60,495 nt of DNA, taken from positions 1 through 60,495 of IMG/VR virus record IMGVR_UViG_3300042319_001090; one strand, 5' to 3'. The position numbers and the translations under genes were made by a program. The notes under the pieces were generated by a model. That model did not search any database and was not told where the DNA came from. It saw only the letters and a list, made by a program, of their open reading frames with translations. Shown here one piece after another: positions 1 through 7,618 of this stretch. The DNA is from a virus. How positions within the stretch are numbered: position 1 is the first letter of the stretch; every line of letters begins with the position of its first letter.

Positions 1-32
1 TGTCAAAATATAGAGAAATCTATCAGACGGCA

Positions 33-38
33 TAAATA
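33..38 (+). promoter_or_regulatory. T4-late-type promoter box
   Basis: TAAATA within CATAAATATA, about 58 bases before the phasin-like gene. It fits the late -10 box used repeatedly in this genome. A small GGGTT/AACCC hairpin lies between box and gene, and a clear ribosome site (AGGAG) precedes the ATG. Confidence 0.45.
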
Positions 39-96
39 TATATGAAGTTACGGGTTCTTCATAAAAACCCACTTTAAACACACACAGGAGAAAATT

Positions 97-384
97 ATGT
101 TTAACACAGCAACTTACGCCTTTATTGACGGCGTTTCAGACTTTAAAAAGAAATTCGTAGAACAAACAGTTCAACACGAAGGCATCAAAACAGCAATGAA
201 TACATTTGTTGATGCACAATCAAAATACACAAAAGCAGCCGCAGATGCAGGAATGCAATCAGCAATGGCTTTGGGTATGATTTTCACAAGCAAAACATTC
301 TATGATGAAATGAGCAGCCAGTTCAAGACAATGGTTCCTGCTTTCAACACTGCTAAAACTGCAAAATCTACAAAGGCTAAGTAA
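97..384 (+). CDS. phasin-like small protein
   Basis: A 95-residue protein, mostly predicted alpha-helical and amphipathic, with an Ala/Lys-rich tail. Its composition and the pattern around residues 45-70 resemble short phasins, which coat polyhydroxyalkanoate granules. I see no catalytic motif. AGGAG sits 8 bases before the ATG. A membrane-signal gene follows two bases after the stop. If it is a phasin, the host probably stores PHA; it could equally be an unrelated helical phage protein. The phasin assignment is an inference from composition. Confidence 0.55.
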   Translation: MFNTATYAFIDGVSDFKKKFVEQTVQHEGIKTAMNTFVDAQSKYTKAAADAGMQSAMALGMIFTSKTFYDEMSSQFKTMVPAFNTAKTAKSTKAK

Positions 385-385
385 T

Positions 386-553
386 ATGAAGAAACTTCTA
401 GGGATGCTATTAGTGTTCCTAGGTTTCTCTACAGATACCTATGGCACTGAGTTAGAAAGATATATTGTTGGCCGAAATCCAAAAGATGCAGGCGACATTG
501 AGCGATTGACCTACGAGTTCCATCGCAAACAATCAGATTGGAGATTTCTATGA
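386..553 (+). CDS. small exported or membrane protein
   Basis: A 55-residue product, MKKLLGMLLVFLGF then a polar tail. The N-terminus is a typical signal peptide (two Lys, then a hydrophobic core), with a plausible cleavage site near TYG-TE around residue 20. No family is recognised. It starts two bases after the preceding stop and its own stop overlaps the next ATG (ATGA), so the three genes look translationally coupled. Confidence 0.6.
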   Translation: MKKLLGMLLVFLGFSTDTYGTELERYIVGRNPKDAGDIERLTYEFHRKQSDWRFL

Positions 554-633
554 ACACACTTAAACAACTATTCAACAGCCTACTAGAGGCAATACAGTCT
601 ATCAAAGACTACAAAGCGAGTAAAATGAAATGA
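550..633 (+). CDS. tiny 27-residue protein
   Basis: Short coding region MNTLKQLFNSLLEAIQSIKD followed by a basic tail. It overlaps the previous gene by ATGA, which suggests coupled translation. The sequence would form a single amphipathic helix. Tiny amphipathic proteins of this kind are common in T4-like phages, but the function is unknown. Its support is position and composition only. Confidence 0.4.
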   Translation: MNTLKQLFNSLLEAIQSIKDYKASKMK

Positions 634-649
634 CATTTTCCCGAAAGAT

Positions 650-678
650 TTGAACAACTTAAAAAAATGTTTTATACT
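650..678 (+). promoter_or_regulatory. sigma70 promoter
   Basis: TTGAAC at 650-655, a 17-base spacer, and TATACT at 673-678. It reads into the 90-residue conserved gene starting at 709, which has AAGGAAA as ribosome site. Confidence 0.6.
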
Positions 679-708
679 ATATAAACATTAACACACTAAG
701 GAAATATA

Positions 709-981
709 ATGTCAGACTATACACCAAAACTACCCGAAGTTAAATTTAATAAAAATGGCTATGAACTGCGTACTGATATTTTAGCTATGGCTAAAGACAT
801 GGTACAACAAGAATACTCAAGTAAATTTGCTGGTTGGGAACTAACAGCAAAACGTGATGAAAAAACGGGTCAACTTGTTTCAACAGTCACAATGCCAGAG
901 TTTCCCGGTCTAGACAAAATCCTTGAAACTGCTGAAAAAATGTACGGTTTTGTTAATCAAAGTACTAATACTAAAAAGTAA
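709..981 (+). CDS. conserved T4-like phage protein, unknown function
   Basis: A 90-residue protein of a type I recognise from marine T4-like phages: the order NKNGYELRTDIL, a WELTAKRDEKTG stretch, then MPEFPGLDKILETAEKMY and FVNQS at the end. No catalytic motif is visible and no function is known to me. It has its own sigma70 promoter and a strong terminator directly behind, so it is a single-gene unit. Confidence 0.75.
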   Translation: MSDYTPKLPEVKFNKNGYELRTDILAMAKDMVQQEYSSKFAGWELTAKRDEKTGQLVSTVTMPEFPGLDKILETAEKMYGFVNQSTNTKK

Positions 982-1001
982 TACTTTTAGTTCTCAAAAA
1001 T

Positions 1002-1023
1002 GCCCCGTTTTTGGGGCTTTTTT
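1002..1023 (+). terminator. rho-independent terminator
   Basis: GCCCC stem (1002-1006), loop, GGGGC (1013-1017), then a run of T to 1023. It ends the single-gene unit at 709-981 and insulates the sigma70 cassette that follows. Confidence 0.85.
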
Positions 1024-1034
1024 ACACCCAAAAT

Positions 1035-1063
1035 TTGACAATAAATGGATCTTCTGCTACAAT
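1035..1063 (+). promoter_or_regulatory. sigma70 cassette promoter
   Basis: TTGACA (1035-1040), 17-base spacer beginning ATAAATGG, TACAAT (1058-1063). The following untranslated leader (AGAATCTTA...ACAGTTA..AAAGGACACGAA) is also shared with the other cassettes in this genome. Confidence 0.9.
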
Positions 1064-1095
1064 AGAATCTTATACAGTTAGATAAAGGACACGAA

Positions 1096-1431
1096 ATGAC
1101 TACATTCATCAAAGGCAACTTCTACGGTACTGAGTACGTTGATTACACAAACCCAGTTGACGGTACTACAAAATTTGTAGCCCGTTTCAAGTATGCTAAA
1201 AGTAGCAAAAATAGTTTCCTTACATTCCTTACAAAGAACTTTACAGTTGAGGAATACTTTGGTCGCTTGGAAAAGAGTGAATCCCCACTTGAAATCTTGA
1301 AATCCAAAGGCTTTATTCAACCCCATATCAAAAAAATGCTCAAAGCACAGGGTTACCCGATTACTCTTGCTGGATTTGAGCAATTAGTACAAGATAATGT
1401 TGCAAAAACGCAACAAAGATTAGCCGCTTAA
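1096..1431 (+). CDS. phage early-type protein, unknown function
   Basis: A 111-residue protein behind a consensus sigma70 cassette, with AAAGGA before the ATG. The first half looks beta-rich (MTTFIKGNFYGTEYVDYT...) and the second half helical. No family is recognised. The promoter arrangement, the same as for the array near 20-22 kb, suggests early expression and a role in host takeover, which is inference. Confidence 0.7.
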   Translation: MTTFIKGNFYGTEYVDYTNPVDGTTKFVARFKYAKSSKNSFLTFLTKNFTVEEYFGRLEKSESPLEILKSKGFIQPHIKKMLKAQGYPITLAGFEQLVQDNVAKTQQRLAA

Positions 1432-1433
1432 AT

Positions 1434-1462
1434 TTGACAATAAATGGCTTTGGGTATATAAT
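1434..1462 (+). promoter_or_regulatory. sigma70 cassette promoter
   Basis: TTGACA (1434-1439), 17-base spacer, TATAAT (1457-1462). A perfect consensus with the shared AATAAATGG extension after the -35. Confidence 0.92.
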
Positions 1463-1495
1463 AGAATCTTAAACAGTTAAACAACGGAGTTAAAC

Positions 1496-1762
1496 ATGAA
1501 AGCATTACAAAAATTCATTGACCAGAAGAATCACTGGAACAGTATTTTCAAAGGTGAGCAGTACGAAATCACCACTCATGCTGGTCGTCAACGTGTTGCA
1601 GATATGATTGATTCGGCTTTGAGTCCAGAGAATCTTACTTGCGATGGTGAACTGCCCCGTGCAGAAGTTAACCGTCGCTACAAAGAATTGATGACTGCCG
1701 CTAAACAACTAAAACAGTTGGATCCATCTGTTAAGTTTTACGAATACGAAACTGAAGTTTAA
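1496..1762 (+). CDS. phage early-type protein, unknown function
   Basis: An 88-residue, mostly helical and charged protein (MKALQKFIDQKNHWNSIFKG...). Its ribosome site is ACGGAG. It follows a perfect sigma70 promoter and lies 10 bases before the next gene, which has its own GGAG, so both are probably co-transcribed. No motif is recognised. Confidence 0.7.
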   Translation: MKALQKFIDQKNHWNSIFKGEQYEITTHAGRQRVADMIDSALSPENLTCDGELPRAEVNRRYKELMTAAKQLKQLDPSVKFYEYETEV

Positions 1763-1772
1763 GGAGAAGAAC

Positions 1773-2513
1773 ATGCACGGATTTGCTAACGTATCAAATA
1801 TGACTAGTCGTCAAATTCAACGTATGGGTCATGCTGATGATTCTACTCCATATCGTGCTAAAACTAGAACGCAAAAGGTTACGGTTAATCACAATGCCGA
1901 TGATGTGTGGAGTGCGGCATGTGCGGCTCAACGTATCAATGGTAGTTATATCAAGTTTACTATGATTAGCGAATCAGATCCTGCAGTGACAAAACTATCC
2001 AATCGTATGATTGTTGAACAATTATTGGCTGATACATTTATTATTACCGATCAGGATCGTGAGCAAGGTAAAAAGGTTCGTGCGTTTTATCAGGCATACA
2101 CATTCAAAATCTTGCAAGGTAAACAACTAAATGATTTTGACAACACCACAATGTTGATTGCTAATCGTGATGTTATTACTAGCACCTATGATATTGCTGT
2201 TATTGCTAGTTTGCCATCATGCTATGAGCGTGGTGTTGTACGTCAATCGGCAGATCAACGTATTAACTTTGCTACAGGTGGTTTTATTGGTAAAGCTAAT
2301 GATAAGGTAACGGCTTCTATTGAAGTATTGAAATCAGTATTTTCAATGAAATGGAATACAAACTATGTTACTGGTATTACTACTGATGACCAAGTAGTGT
2401 TCTTTGCTTATAAAGAAGCATTGGATATTGGTAAAGTGTTAAACATTACAGGTACTGTTAAAGCACATAGAGATAACAGTACCCAACTTAATCGTGTAAA
2501 GGTAATTGCGTGA
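1773..2513 (+). CDS. conserved hypothetical phage protein, 246 residues
   Basis: A soluble protein without signal peptide or membrane segment. The N-terminus is basic and Ser/Thr-rich; the rest looks mixed alpha/beta. No catalytic motif is apparent. It is the second gene behind the sigma70 promoter at 1434-1462 and overlaps the next gene by GTGA, which indicates coupled translation. The function is unknown. Confidence 0.7.
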   Translation: MHGFANVSNMTSRQIQRMGHADDSTPYRAKTRTQKVTVNHNADDVWSAACAAQRINGSYIKFTMISESDPAVTKLSNRMIVEQLLADTFIITDQDREQGKKVRAFYQAYTFKILQGKQLNDFDNTTMLIANRDVITSTYDIAVIASLPSCYERGVVRQSADQRINFATGGFIGKANDKVTASIEVLKSVFSMKWNTNYVTGITTDDQVVFFAYKEALDIGKVLNITGTVKAHRDNSTQLNRVKVIA

Positions 2514-2737
2514 ATACAGAATTGATTCAAAAGTTAAAGGCACAATGTATCTTCCGTGAAATGCGTGGTACTAATGCGTTTGACAATTATATGGTAGATC
2601 GGTTCGATAGTGAGAAGTTTGCAGAACTGATTGTACGTGAGTGTGACCGTTATGCCCGTAGTGTATGGGAACATGGTCCGTTGTTAGGTAGAGACTTGTT
2701 AATACATTTTGGAGTTGAGGAGATGAGTGATGAATAA
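2510..2737 (+). CDS. small FAELIV/HFGV-family phage protein
   Basis: A 75-residue protein with the pattern SEKFAELIVRECDRYA...LLIHFGVEE. This pattern recurs in at least four other short genes of the window (2730, 4246, 5828 and 47254). The start is GTG, overlapping the previous stop (GTGA), with AAGGT eight bases upstream. Such proteins are common in T4-like phages and have no known function. The repetition suggests lineage-specific gene amplification. Confidence 0.65.
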   Translation: MNTELIQKLKAQCIFREMRGTNAFDNYMVDRFDSEKFAELIVRECDRYARSVWEHGPLLGRDLLIHFGVEEMSDE

Positions 2738-2960
2738 AGATATTGAAAAACTTTTTAAAGAAGCCAAAGGTTATGTTGAAGTAGACGGTGAAGGTAATCG
2801 TTCTACATATACATATGATTTTGACCCTGACGCTTTTGCTAGTTTGATTGTAGAAAAGTGTATTCAAACATTAGTCAATCATGGCTATACAGATGCGGCA
2901 ACTGTTTTAAAAACAGAGTATGCTGAAGATTGGCAAAAATTAGAATTTCCGGAAATTTAA
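2730..2960 (+). CDS. small FAELIV-family phage protein, divergent
   Basis: A 76-residue protein beginning MNKDIEKLFKEAKGYVEV, with FASLIVEKCIQTL in the middle in place of FAELIVREC. I chose the ATG at 2730, which has AGGAG at suitable spacing, over a GTG one codon earlier. It overlaps the previous gene by 8 bases. It is a likely paralogue of its neighbour, with a diverged C-terminus. Confidence 0.6.
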   Translation: MNKDIEKLFKEAKGYVEVDGEGNRSTYTYDFDPDAFASLIVEKCIQTLVNHGYTDAATVLKTEYAEDWQKLEFPEI

Positions 2961-2961
2961 A

Positions 2962-3090
2962 ATGACAAATTTATTAATAGGCTTTGTTCTTGGCATTGTA
3001 GTATCAACCGTGGGCTTTAGTGGCATTGCTAAAATAGCTGACAGCGGTGTAGAGAAAGTTAAACAGGTAACTGTTGATCAGGCTAAGTGA
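2962..3090 (+). CDS. small single-pass membrane protein
   Basis: A 42-residue protein with one hydrophobic helix (MTNLLIGFVLGIVVSTVGFS) and a charged tail (SGVEKVKQVTVDQAK). It starts one base after the preceding stop. The length and composition fit a phage inner-membrane peptide, with no recognised function. Confidence 0.55.
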   Translation: MTNLLIGFVLGIVVSTVGFSGIAKIADSGVEKVKQVTVDQAK

Positions 3091-3119
3091 AATATAAACG
3101 TAAAAAAGTGGAGAATATT

Positions 3120-3548
3120 ATGGGACTAGATATGTATGCGTATGTTGCTAAAAAAAGAGGGCAATATAATGACTTCTACGACACCGCAGAGTTGGATGCC
3201 AATGGTGATGAGTTTGTGAGTCAGACGGTCACCAAGCCACATGAACTTGCTTATTGGCGTAAGCATCCTAACTTACATGGTTGGATGGAACAACTTTGGG
3301 TTAGTAAAGGTCGTCCAAGGCAAAGTGTTGGTTGGCCTATATTCAACGGCATTGAGTTAGAACTAACTTGGGATGATTTAGATAACCTTGAACGAGCTAT
3401 TCGTACCGGACAACTTCCGGATACTGAGGGTTTCTTCTTTGGTAGTCCGGCAGACAATCATTACTATGAACAAGACCTTGAGTTTGTCAACAACGCTAAG
3501 GCAGAAGTGTTCTTGGGGTTGAAAGTATTTTATAATAGTAGCTGGTAG
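3120..3548 (+). CDS. conserved phage protein of the MGLDMYAY type
   Basis: A 142-residue protein starting MGLDMYAYVAKKRG, a start seen in many phage proteins. It contains ELAYWRKHPNLHGWMEQLW and an ELTWDDLDNLERAI segment. An upstream in-frame GTG at 3087 is rejected because GGAG precedes the ATG at 3120 and the family begins at MGLDMY. No function is known to me; conserved Trp/His residues suggest a folded enzyme-like domain. Confidence 0.75.
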   Translation: MGLDMYAYVAKKRGQYNDFYDTAELDANGDEFVSQTVTKPHELAYWRKHPNLHGWMEQLWVSKGRPRQSVGWPIFNGIELELTWDDLDNLERAIRTGQLPDTEGFFFGSPADNHYYEQDLEFVNNAKAEVFLGLKVFYNSSW

Positions 3549-3549
3549 C

Positions 3550-3569
3550 TAAATACCCCGTAAGGGGTA
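3550..3569 (+). promoter_or_regulatory. late box plus hairpin covering a ribosome site
   Basis: TAAATA at 3550-3555 overlaps a 6-bp hairpin, TACCCC (3554-3559), GTAA loop, GGGGTA (3564-3569). The 3' arm contains the purine-rich AAGGGG that would act as ribosome site for the ATG at 3575, so the hairpin may mask it. Confidence 0.45.
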
Positions 3570-3574
3570 ACATC

Positions 3575-3757
3575 ATGGACACAATTAAAACAATAATTAT
3601 AACAATACTGGTAGTCGTAGGAATGGTTTGGTTTGTAAGAGAAGGTACAGACGATCCTGATTATGTTGTCATAGAATATCAATGTTCCAAACTAGATACA
3701 TATGAACATGTACCCAATGAAGTAACTGAAGAATGTAATAAACGTAAGGCAAAATAA
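3575..3757 (+). CDS. small single-pass membrane protein
   Basis: A 60-residue protein with an N-terminal hydrophobic helix (TIIITILVVVGMVWFV) followed by an acidic domain with two Cys residues. It overlaps the next gene by one base (TAATG). The two cysteines in the tail could form a disulfide if it is exported. The function is unknown. Confidence 0.65.
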   Translation: MDTIKTIIITILVVVGMVWFVREGTDDPDYVVIEYQCSKLDTYEHVPNEVTEECNKRKAK

Positions 3758-4242
3758 TGGCTATCTTATATCGTATCAAACCCTCTGATAAAAAATCAGT
3801 AGAAGCATACTATGATGTTTTCAGTAAAGATGAACAAGGCAATGTACGTGGTTGGAGTGTAACTGAACTGTATCGTTGGGGTCAAGGGTTTGTTGAAGAT
3901 GAATCTGAGTTACCCTTTAGTGATGATAGGTATCATTGTGTCGATCCTACAATTGGTTGGGGTTGTGAACTTGAGGACCTTTGTGCAGTAGACTTTGAGT
4001 TTGATGATAGTTTTACCGATGAAGAAAAAGAAGAAATTGAACAACTTTGGGCAGACGGTGGCGCGGGTTGGCTCTATGACGGTGAACATAATTGGGAAGT
4101 TGAAGAAGATACTATTACTATTTTGGGTCCGTTTACTGTTGACAAAATTGACGAGGACGTGTATAATGAGAGTATTGAAACAGTAGAACTTAAACCCCGT
4201 CCACCTTTTGTCGCAACAACGGCGTGGCCATTCTCAGGATAA
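3757..4242 (+). CDS. acidic conserved phage protein
   Basis: A 161-residue, strongly acidic, Trp-rich protein. It has the segment VEAYYDVFSKDEQGNVRGWS, typical of phage proteins that handle a small regular domain, and VDPTIGWGCELEDL in the middle. No catalytic residues can be assigned. It is coupled to the preceding gene by overlap. Confidence 0.65.
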   Translation: MAILYRIKPSDKKSVEAYYDVFSKDEQGNVRGWSVTELYRWGQGFVEDESELPFSDDRYHCVDPTIGWGCELEDLCAVDFEFDDSFTDEEKEEIEQLWADGGAGWLYDGEHNWEVEEDTITILGPFTVDKIDEDVYNESIETVELKPRPPFVATTAWPFSG

Positions 4243-4245
4243 AAT

Positions 4246-4464
4246 ATGAACGAACGATTTAAAACATTGTGCAAAGAAGCATTTACTGAAGCACACGAAT
4301 CTAGGATAGGACCCGATGGTCTAATTAGATCCGATGGAAATCCATATATCTTTTATGAAAAGTTAGCCAAGTTGATTGTTCTTAAATGTGCCGAGATTGC
4401 TGATACTGCGGAACCATTCCTTGCTTCGGATTTGATTAAAGAACATTTTGGAGTTGAAGAATGA
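4246..4464 (+). CDS. small FAELIV/HFGV-family phage protein
   Basis: A 72-residue member of the repeated small family: YEKLAKLIVLKCAEIADTAEPF...LIKEHFGVEE. Its stop overlaps the start of DNA ligase (ATGA), so translation is probably coupled. The function is unknown. Confidence 0.7.
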   Translation: MNERFKTLCKEAFTEAHESRIGPDGLIRSDGNPYIFYEKLAKLIVLKCAEIADTAEPFLASDLIKEHFGVEE

Positions 4465-5795
4465 GTGCAAGTTGGATTAATAAACTAAACGAATCAGATA
4501 GCCGCCTGCACAAGGAAGATGTCATTTTACAGGCGCTTGAGGCAAGTGTCCTAGGTAGCACTAATGCTCAGATTTTTCTGGGTTTGACAAAAGCTTGTTA
4601 CAATCCTTATGTGACATTCGGTGTGCGAAAAGTTTCTGATACAGTAGGTATCATTGATGCTGAAAATCCTTGGAGTGATTTTAATACATTACTGACTATG
4701 TTATCACACCGTGATTTGTCAGGTAATGCCGCACTTGATGCTATCAATGAAATGAGTGAACGTTTTGATAGTATAGAATGGAATACATTCTGTGCTCCTG
4801 TTATTCGTAGAGATTTACGTGCAGGTATTTCAGACAAAACAATTAATAAAATCTGTAAGAAAACAGAATATGAAATTCCAATCTTTGGTTGTCAACTAGC
4901 AACTAATAGTGAGGGTCGTCCTGAGATGAAAGGCACTAAACGTCTAGAGCCTAAACTTGATGGTGTACGTGTATTGTTGATGGTTATCCCTGGTGCGAGT
5001 GAGGGTGTAACTACTATATGTTTCAGTCGTAATGGTAAAGTGTTTGATAACTTTACACATATTGAACAACAGGTTAGCGACAACTTTGTTAAGATTGCTA
5101 GAGGACATCAGAACGCATTGATTAACGGATTTGTATTAGATGGAGAAGTGATCGGTAATACATTTCAAGAACTTATGCGACAAGCACGCCGTAAGACTGA
5201 TGTACAAGCAGATGATAGTGTATTCAACATATTTGATATTATTCCATTAAGTGATTTCCGTGAAGGTCATTGGAATGCTCAACTACGTAAACGTATTGCT
5301 ATACTTGAACATATTCGTCATGTAGTTGACACTATGCCTAACGTTGAACTACTACCACATATTATGGTTGATTTAGATACAGCCGCAGGTAAGGATCAAC
5401 TTGAACGTTATGCTAAGGATCAAGTTAATGCAGGATTTGAAGGCATTATGATTAAAGAATTAGAAGCTCCATACATCTGTAAACGTAGTACTGATTGGAT
5501 GAAATGGAAGCCAACGTTAACTGTAGACTTGGAGGTCGTAGGTGTTGAAGAAGGTACTGGTAGAAATTTGGGAAGACTTGGAGCATTGGTTTGTCATGGA
5601 GTTGACGACGGGAAAGAAATTACAGTCAATGTGGGTAGTGGCTTTAGTGATGATGATAGAGATGACTATTGGAATAATCGTAATTTGGTCATTGGTCGTA
5701 CTGCTGAAGTCTTATGTGATGTGATTACACAGAACCAAGATGGTACTTACAGTTTGCGTTTCCCACGCTTTGTTAGATTTAGGGATGACAAATGA
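4461..5795 (+). CDS. ATP-dependent DNA ligase, T4 gp30-like
   Basis: Seals DNA nicks using ATP during phage replication and repair. At 444 residues it is close to the T4 ligase size. The nucleotidyltransferase motifs are in order: the adenylated lysine in EPKLDGVR (about K165), DGEVIG, FNIFDII, EGIMIKE and MKWKP, followed by an OB-fold C-terminus. The N-terminal 130 residues match the helical domain of T4-type ligases. All key residues appear intact. It is flanked on both sides by small FAELIV-family genes with short overlaps, so it belongs to a replication-time transcription unit. Confidence 0.93.
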   Translation: MSASWINKLNESDSRLHKEDVILQALEASVLGSTNAQIFLGLTKACYNPYVTFGVRKVSDTVGIIDAENPWSDFNTLLTMLSHRDLSGNAALDAINEMSERFDSIEWNTFCAPVIRRDLRAGISDKTINKICKKTEYEIPIFGCQLATNSEGRPEMKGTKRLEPKLDGVRVLLMVIPGASEGVTTICFSRNGKVFDNFTHIEQQVSDNFVKIARGHQNALINGFVLDGEVIGNTFQELMRQARRKTDVQADDSVFNIFDIIPLSDFREGHWNAQLRKRIAILEHIRHVVDTMPNVELLPHIMVDLDTAAGKDQLERYAKDQVNAGFEGIMIKELEAPYICKRSTDWMKWKPTLTVDLEVVGVEEGTGRNLGRLGALVCHGVDDGKEITVNVGSGFSDDDRDDYWNNRNLVIGRTAEVLCDVITQNQDGTYSLRFPRFVRFRDDK

Positions 5796-5827
5796 ATGAT
5801 TTAAAATTTACCACCGCAGGTGATTAT

Positions 5828-6025
5828 ATGAACACTAACGAACGAATTAGAGAACTTGCTGAACATGCTGGCTGGGACAATCATCACTCAAAATTTGATA
5901 CTAGGATTAAAAAGTTCGCCGAGTTGATTGTGGCAGAAATGTTGCAGACTTGTGAGGATCATCCAGGATGGTCGGGTCGAATGATTGGTGAGCAGATTAA
6001 ACAACATTTCGGAGTTAAAGAATGA
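5828..6025 (+). CDS. small FAELIV/HFGV-family phage protein
   Basis: A 65-residue protein starting MNTNERIRELAEHAGW, then KKFAELIVAEMLQTCEDH and QHFGVKE. I chose ATG 5828, which has AGGTGA directly upstream. A start at 5792, overlapping the ligase stop, would add 12 residues absent from the paralogues. It overlaps the following gene by ATGA. Confidence 0.7.
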   Translation: MNTNERIRELAEHAGWDNHHSKFDTRIKKFAELIVAEMLQTCEDHPGWSGRMIGEQIKQHFGVKE

Positions 6026-6165
6026 CATTCAATGATTGGGTTTATTTTATTAGTGGTATAATTTGGGGCGGATGGATGGTTCGTCCTCTAGTAGATACAG
6101 TAGTAGATATAGTAAAGAAAATTTACCAGAACGCTAAGGAGGCACAAAATGGTAACAATAGTTAA
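6022..6165 (+). CDS. small membrane protein
   Basis: A 47-residue product with a central hydrophobic stretch (WVYFISGIIWGGWMV), then VDTVVDIVKKIYQNAKEAQ. It starts by ATGA overlap with the preceding gene and its end overlaps the next gene by 17 bases. The next gene's ribosome site (AAGGAGG) lies within it. The function is unknown. Confidence 0.5.
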   Translation: MTFNDWVYFISGIIWGGWMVRPLVDTVVDIVKKIYQNAKEAQNGNNS

Positions 6166-7402
6166 ACACGAATGGCATCAACATGATAGACAATATGCTA
6201 TTGAAATTGATGAAGCATTACTCAGTGAAATCTATCCTGACAAGGAAGAAGATGAGATTAAAGTAATACTAGATGGTATTATTGATGGTACATATGATTA
6301 TGAAGATGTTATCAATGATGCTTATGAGAATGATGTAGAAATTGAATGGGAGTTTCAGTATGATGATTGTTGGACTGACCGCAAAGGTGGTTACGATGTT
6401 ACCTACGAACTAGGCGATGAATCTAGTTGGCATAGTGAACCCGAGCCTCCACCACATACTCATAAATGTACTAAATGTAAATGGACAGGTCAAAGTTATG
6501 ATACTGAATGGTTATGGCCTGAAGATGACGAGACTGGTGAGAAAGAAGCCAAAAAAGTTTGTCCAATGTGTGATAGTGACACTGAATTAACAGAAGCCGG
6601 CGTTAAAGAAGAACAAGAACGTAAAGAGCGTATGGCACGTTGGGATAAAGAAAATATCATTAATGAAGAAGATGAAGAACTAGTTGATGAAAATGAACTA
6701 GAAGAAGCATTGGAAGAACTTAAGGCAGAGTTTGAGACACTTATTGCAGAACCAGATTTATTGCCTAACTATCCAGCTGGCGAATATACAATACGTATCT
6801 GGGGTCGTACACGTGAGATTGGCGTACACAAGATTAAGAAAGCTCAATACGAGTATTGGAGTGATGAGGACCACGAAGATGATTTGAGTGATGCTCTTAA
6901 TGAGAGTTATGACTACGATGAGAATGAAACTCCCAAAGCGGCACGATTTGATTTGCCATACTATGAGTATCAAGGTAAACATTCATTCTGGGGCTTTGAC
7001 CAAGATGATACTCACATGACTATCACCAATAGTGAGGGTGAAGAAATCTATGAAGGTGATTTAGAATCATTTATTGCTGAAGCACACGGAGAAGAAGATA
7101 GTCGTTGGGAAGCTACAGAAGAATTAGAAGAACTATATCCTGAATACTTAGGTAAAGGTTATTGGCTGATGTGGACACAAGGTGGTAAAGGATCATGTAT
7201 TCAAACTACCATTGAGATTGCTGAAGGTGAGGAGTTTGATCCTCGCAAACTTAAAGTATTGAACTGGGATGTTCAAGGTACAAGTGTTGTCACCCGATTA
7301 GTATATGATGGTGAAGAACTTGATGATGAAGGAATGGACAGTGAGCATGATAACTGGCGAGGTCAATGGGCACAGTTTGATGTACACCATAATACAAAAT
7401 GA
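6149..7402 (+). CDS. large acidic protein with a zinc-ribbon
   Basis: A 417-residue, very acidic protein. Around residues 103-150 it has CTKC ... CPMC, a four-cysteine zinc-ribbon with about 35 residues between knuckles. Residues 160-200 look like an acidic coiled coil. The C-terminal part (GKGYWLMWTQGGKGS...) is rich in aromatic residues. No enzyme motif is seen. Strong acidity could indicate DNA mimicry or a protein-binding role, which is speculation. It is preceded by a strong AAGGAGG. Confidence 0.7.
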   Translation: MVTIVKHEWHQHDRQYAIEIDEALLSEIYPDKEEDEIKVILDGIIDGTYDYEDVINDAYENDVEIEWEFQYDDCWTDRKGGYDVTYELGDESSWHSEPEPPPHTHKCTKCKWTGQSYDTEWLWPEDDETGEKEAKKVCPMCDSDTELTEAGVKEEQERKERMARWDKENIINEEDEELVDENELEEALEELKAEFETLIAEPDLLPNYPAGEYTIRIWGRTREIGVHKIKKAQYEYWSDEDHEDDLSDALNESYDYDENETPKAARFDLPYYEYQGKHSFWGFDQDDTHMTITNSEGEEIYEGDLESFIAEAHGEEDSRWEATEELEELYPEYLGKGYWLMWTQGGKGSCIQTTIEIAEGEEFDPRKLKVLNWDVQGTSVVTRLVYDGEELDDEGMDSEHDNWRGQWAQFDVHHNTK

Positions 7403-7611
7403 ACGCATATACCTTAGTAGGACAATCCTATGTATTTGAAGATGGCAATAAGATTGAAATAATACAGGTAAAAAAGACTGATGAGGATCGTGGTGATTAT
7501 TTAGTTACATATCACGTTACTCACGGACCCAGTATACCTCAAAAACTAGTTTTACCTGTAAAAGAATTTCTTAGTTATTATAGTCACTTATTTGATGTAG
7601 ATATAGACTAA
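7399..7611 (+). CDS. small hypothetical protein
   Basis: A 70-residue, probably beta-rich protein (QSYVFEDGNKIEIIQVKKTD...LVTYHVTHG), coupled to the preceding zinc-ribbon gene by ATGA overlap. No family is recognised. Confidence 0.65.
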   Translation: MNAYTLVGQSYVFEDGNKIEIIQVKKTDEDRGDYLVTYHVTHGPSIPQKLVLPVKEFLSYYSHLFDVDID

Positions 7612-7614
7612 ATA
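7609..7614 (+). promoter_or_regulatory. T4-late-type box, 4 bases before ATG
   Basis: TAAATA in GACTAAATATTAGATG. No Shine-Dalgarno is present, so transcription from this box would give a leaderless mRNA for the gene at 7619. Confidence 0.55.
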
Positions 7615-7618
7615 TTAG

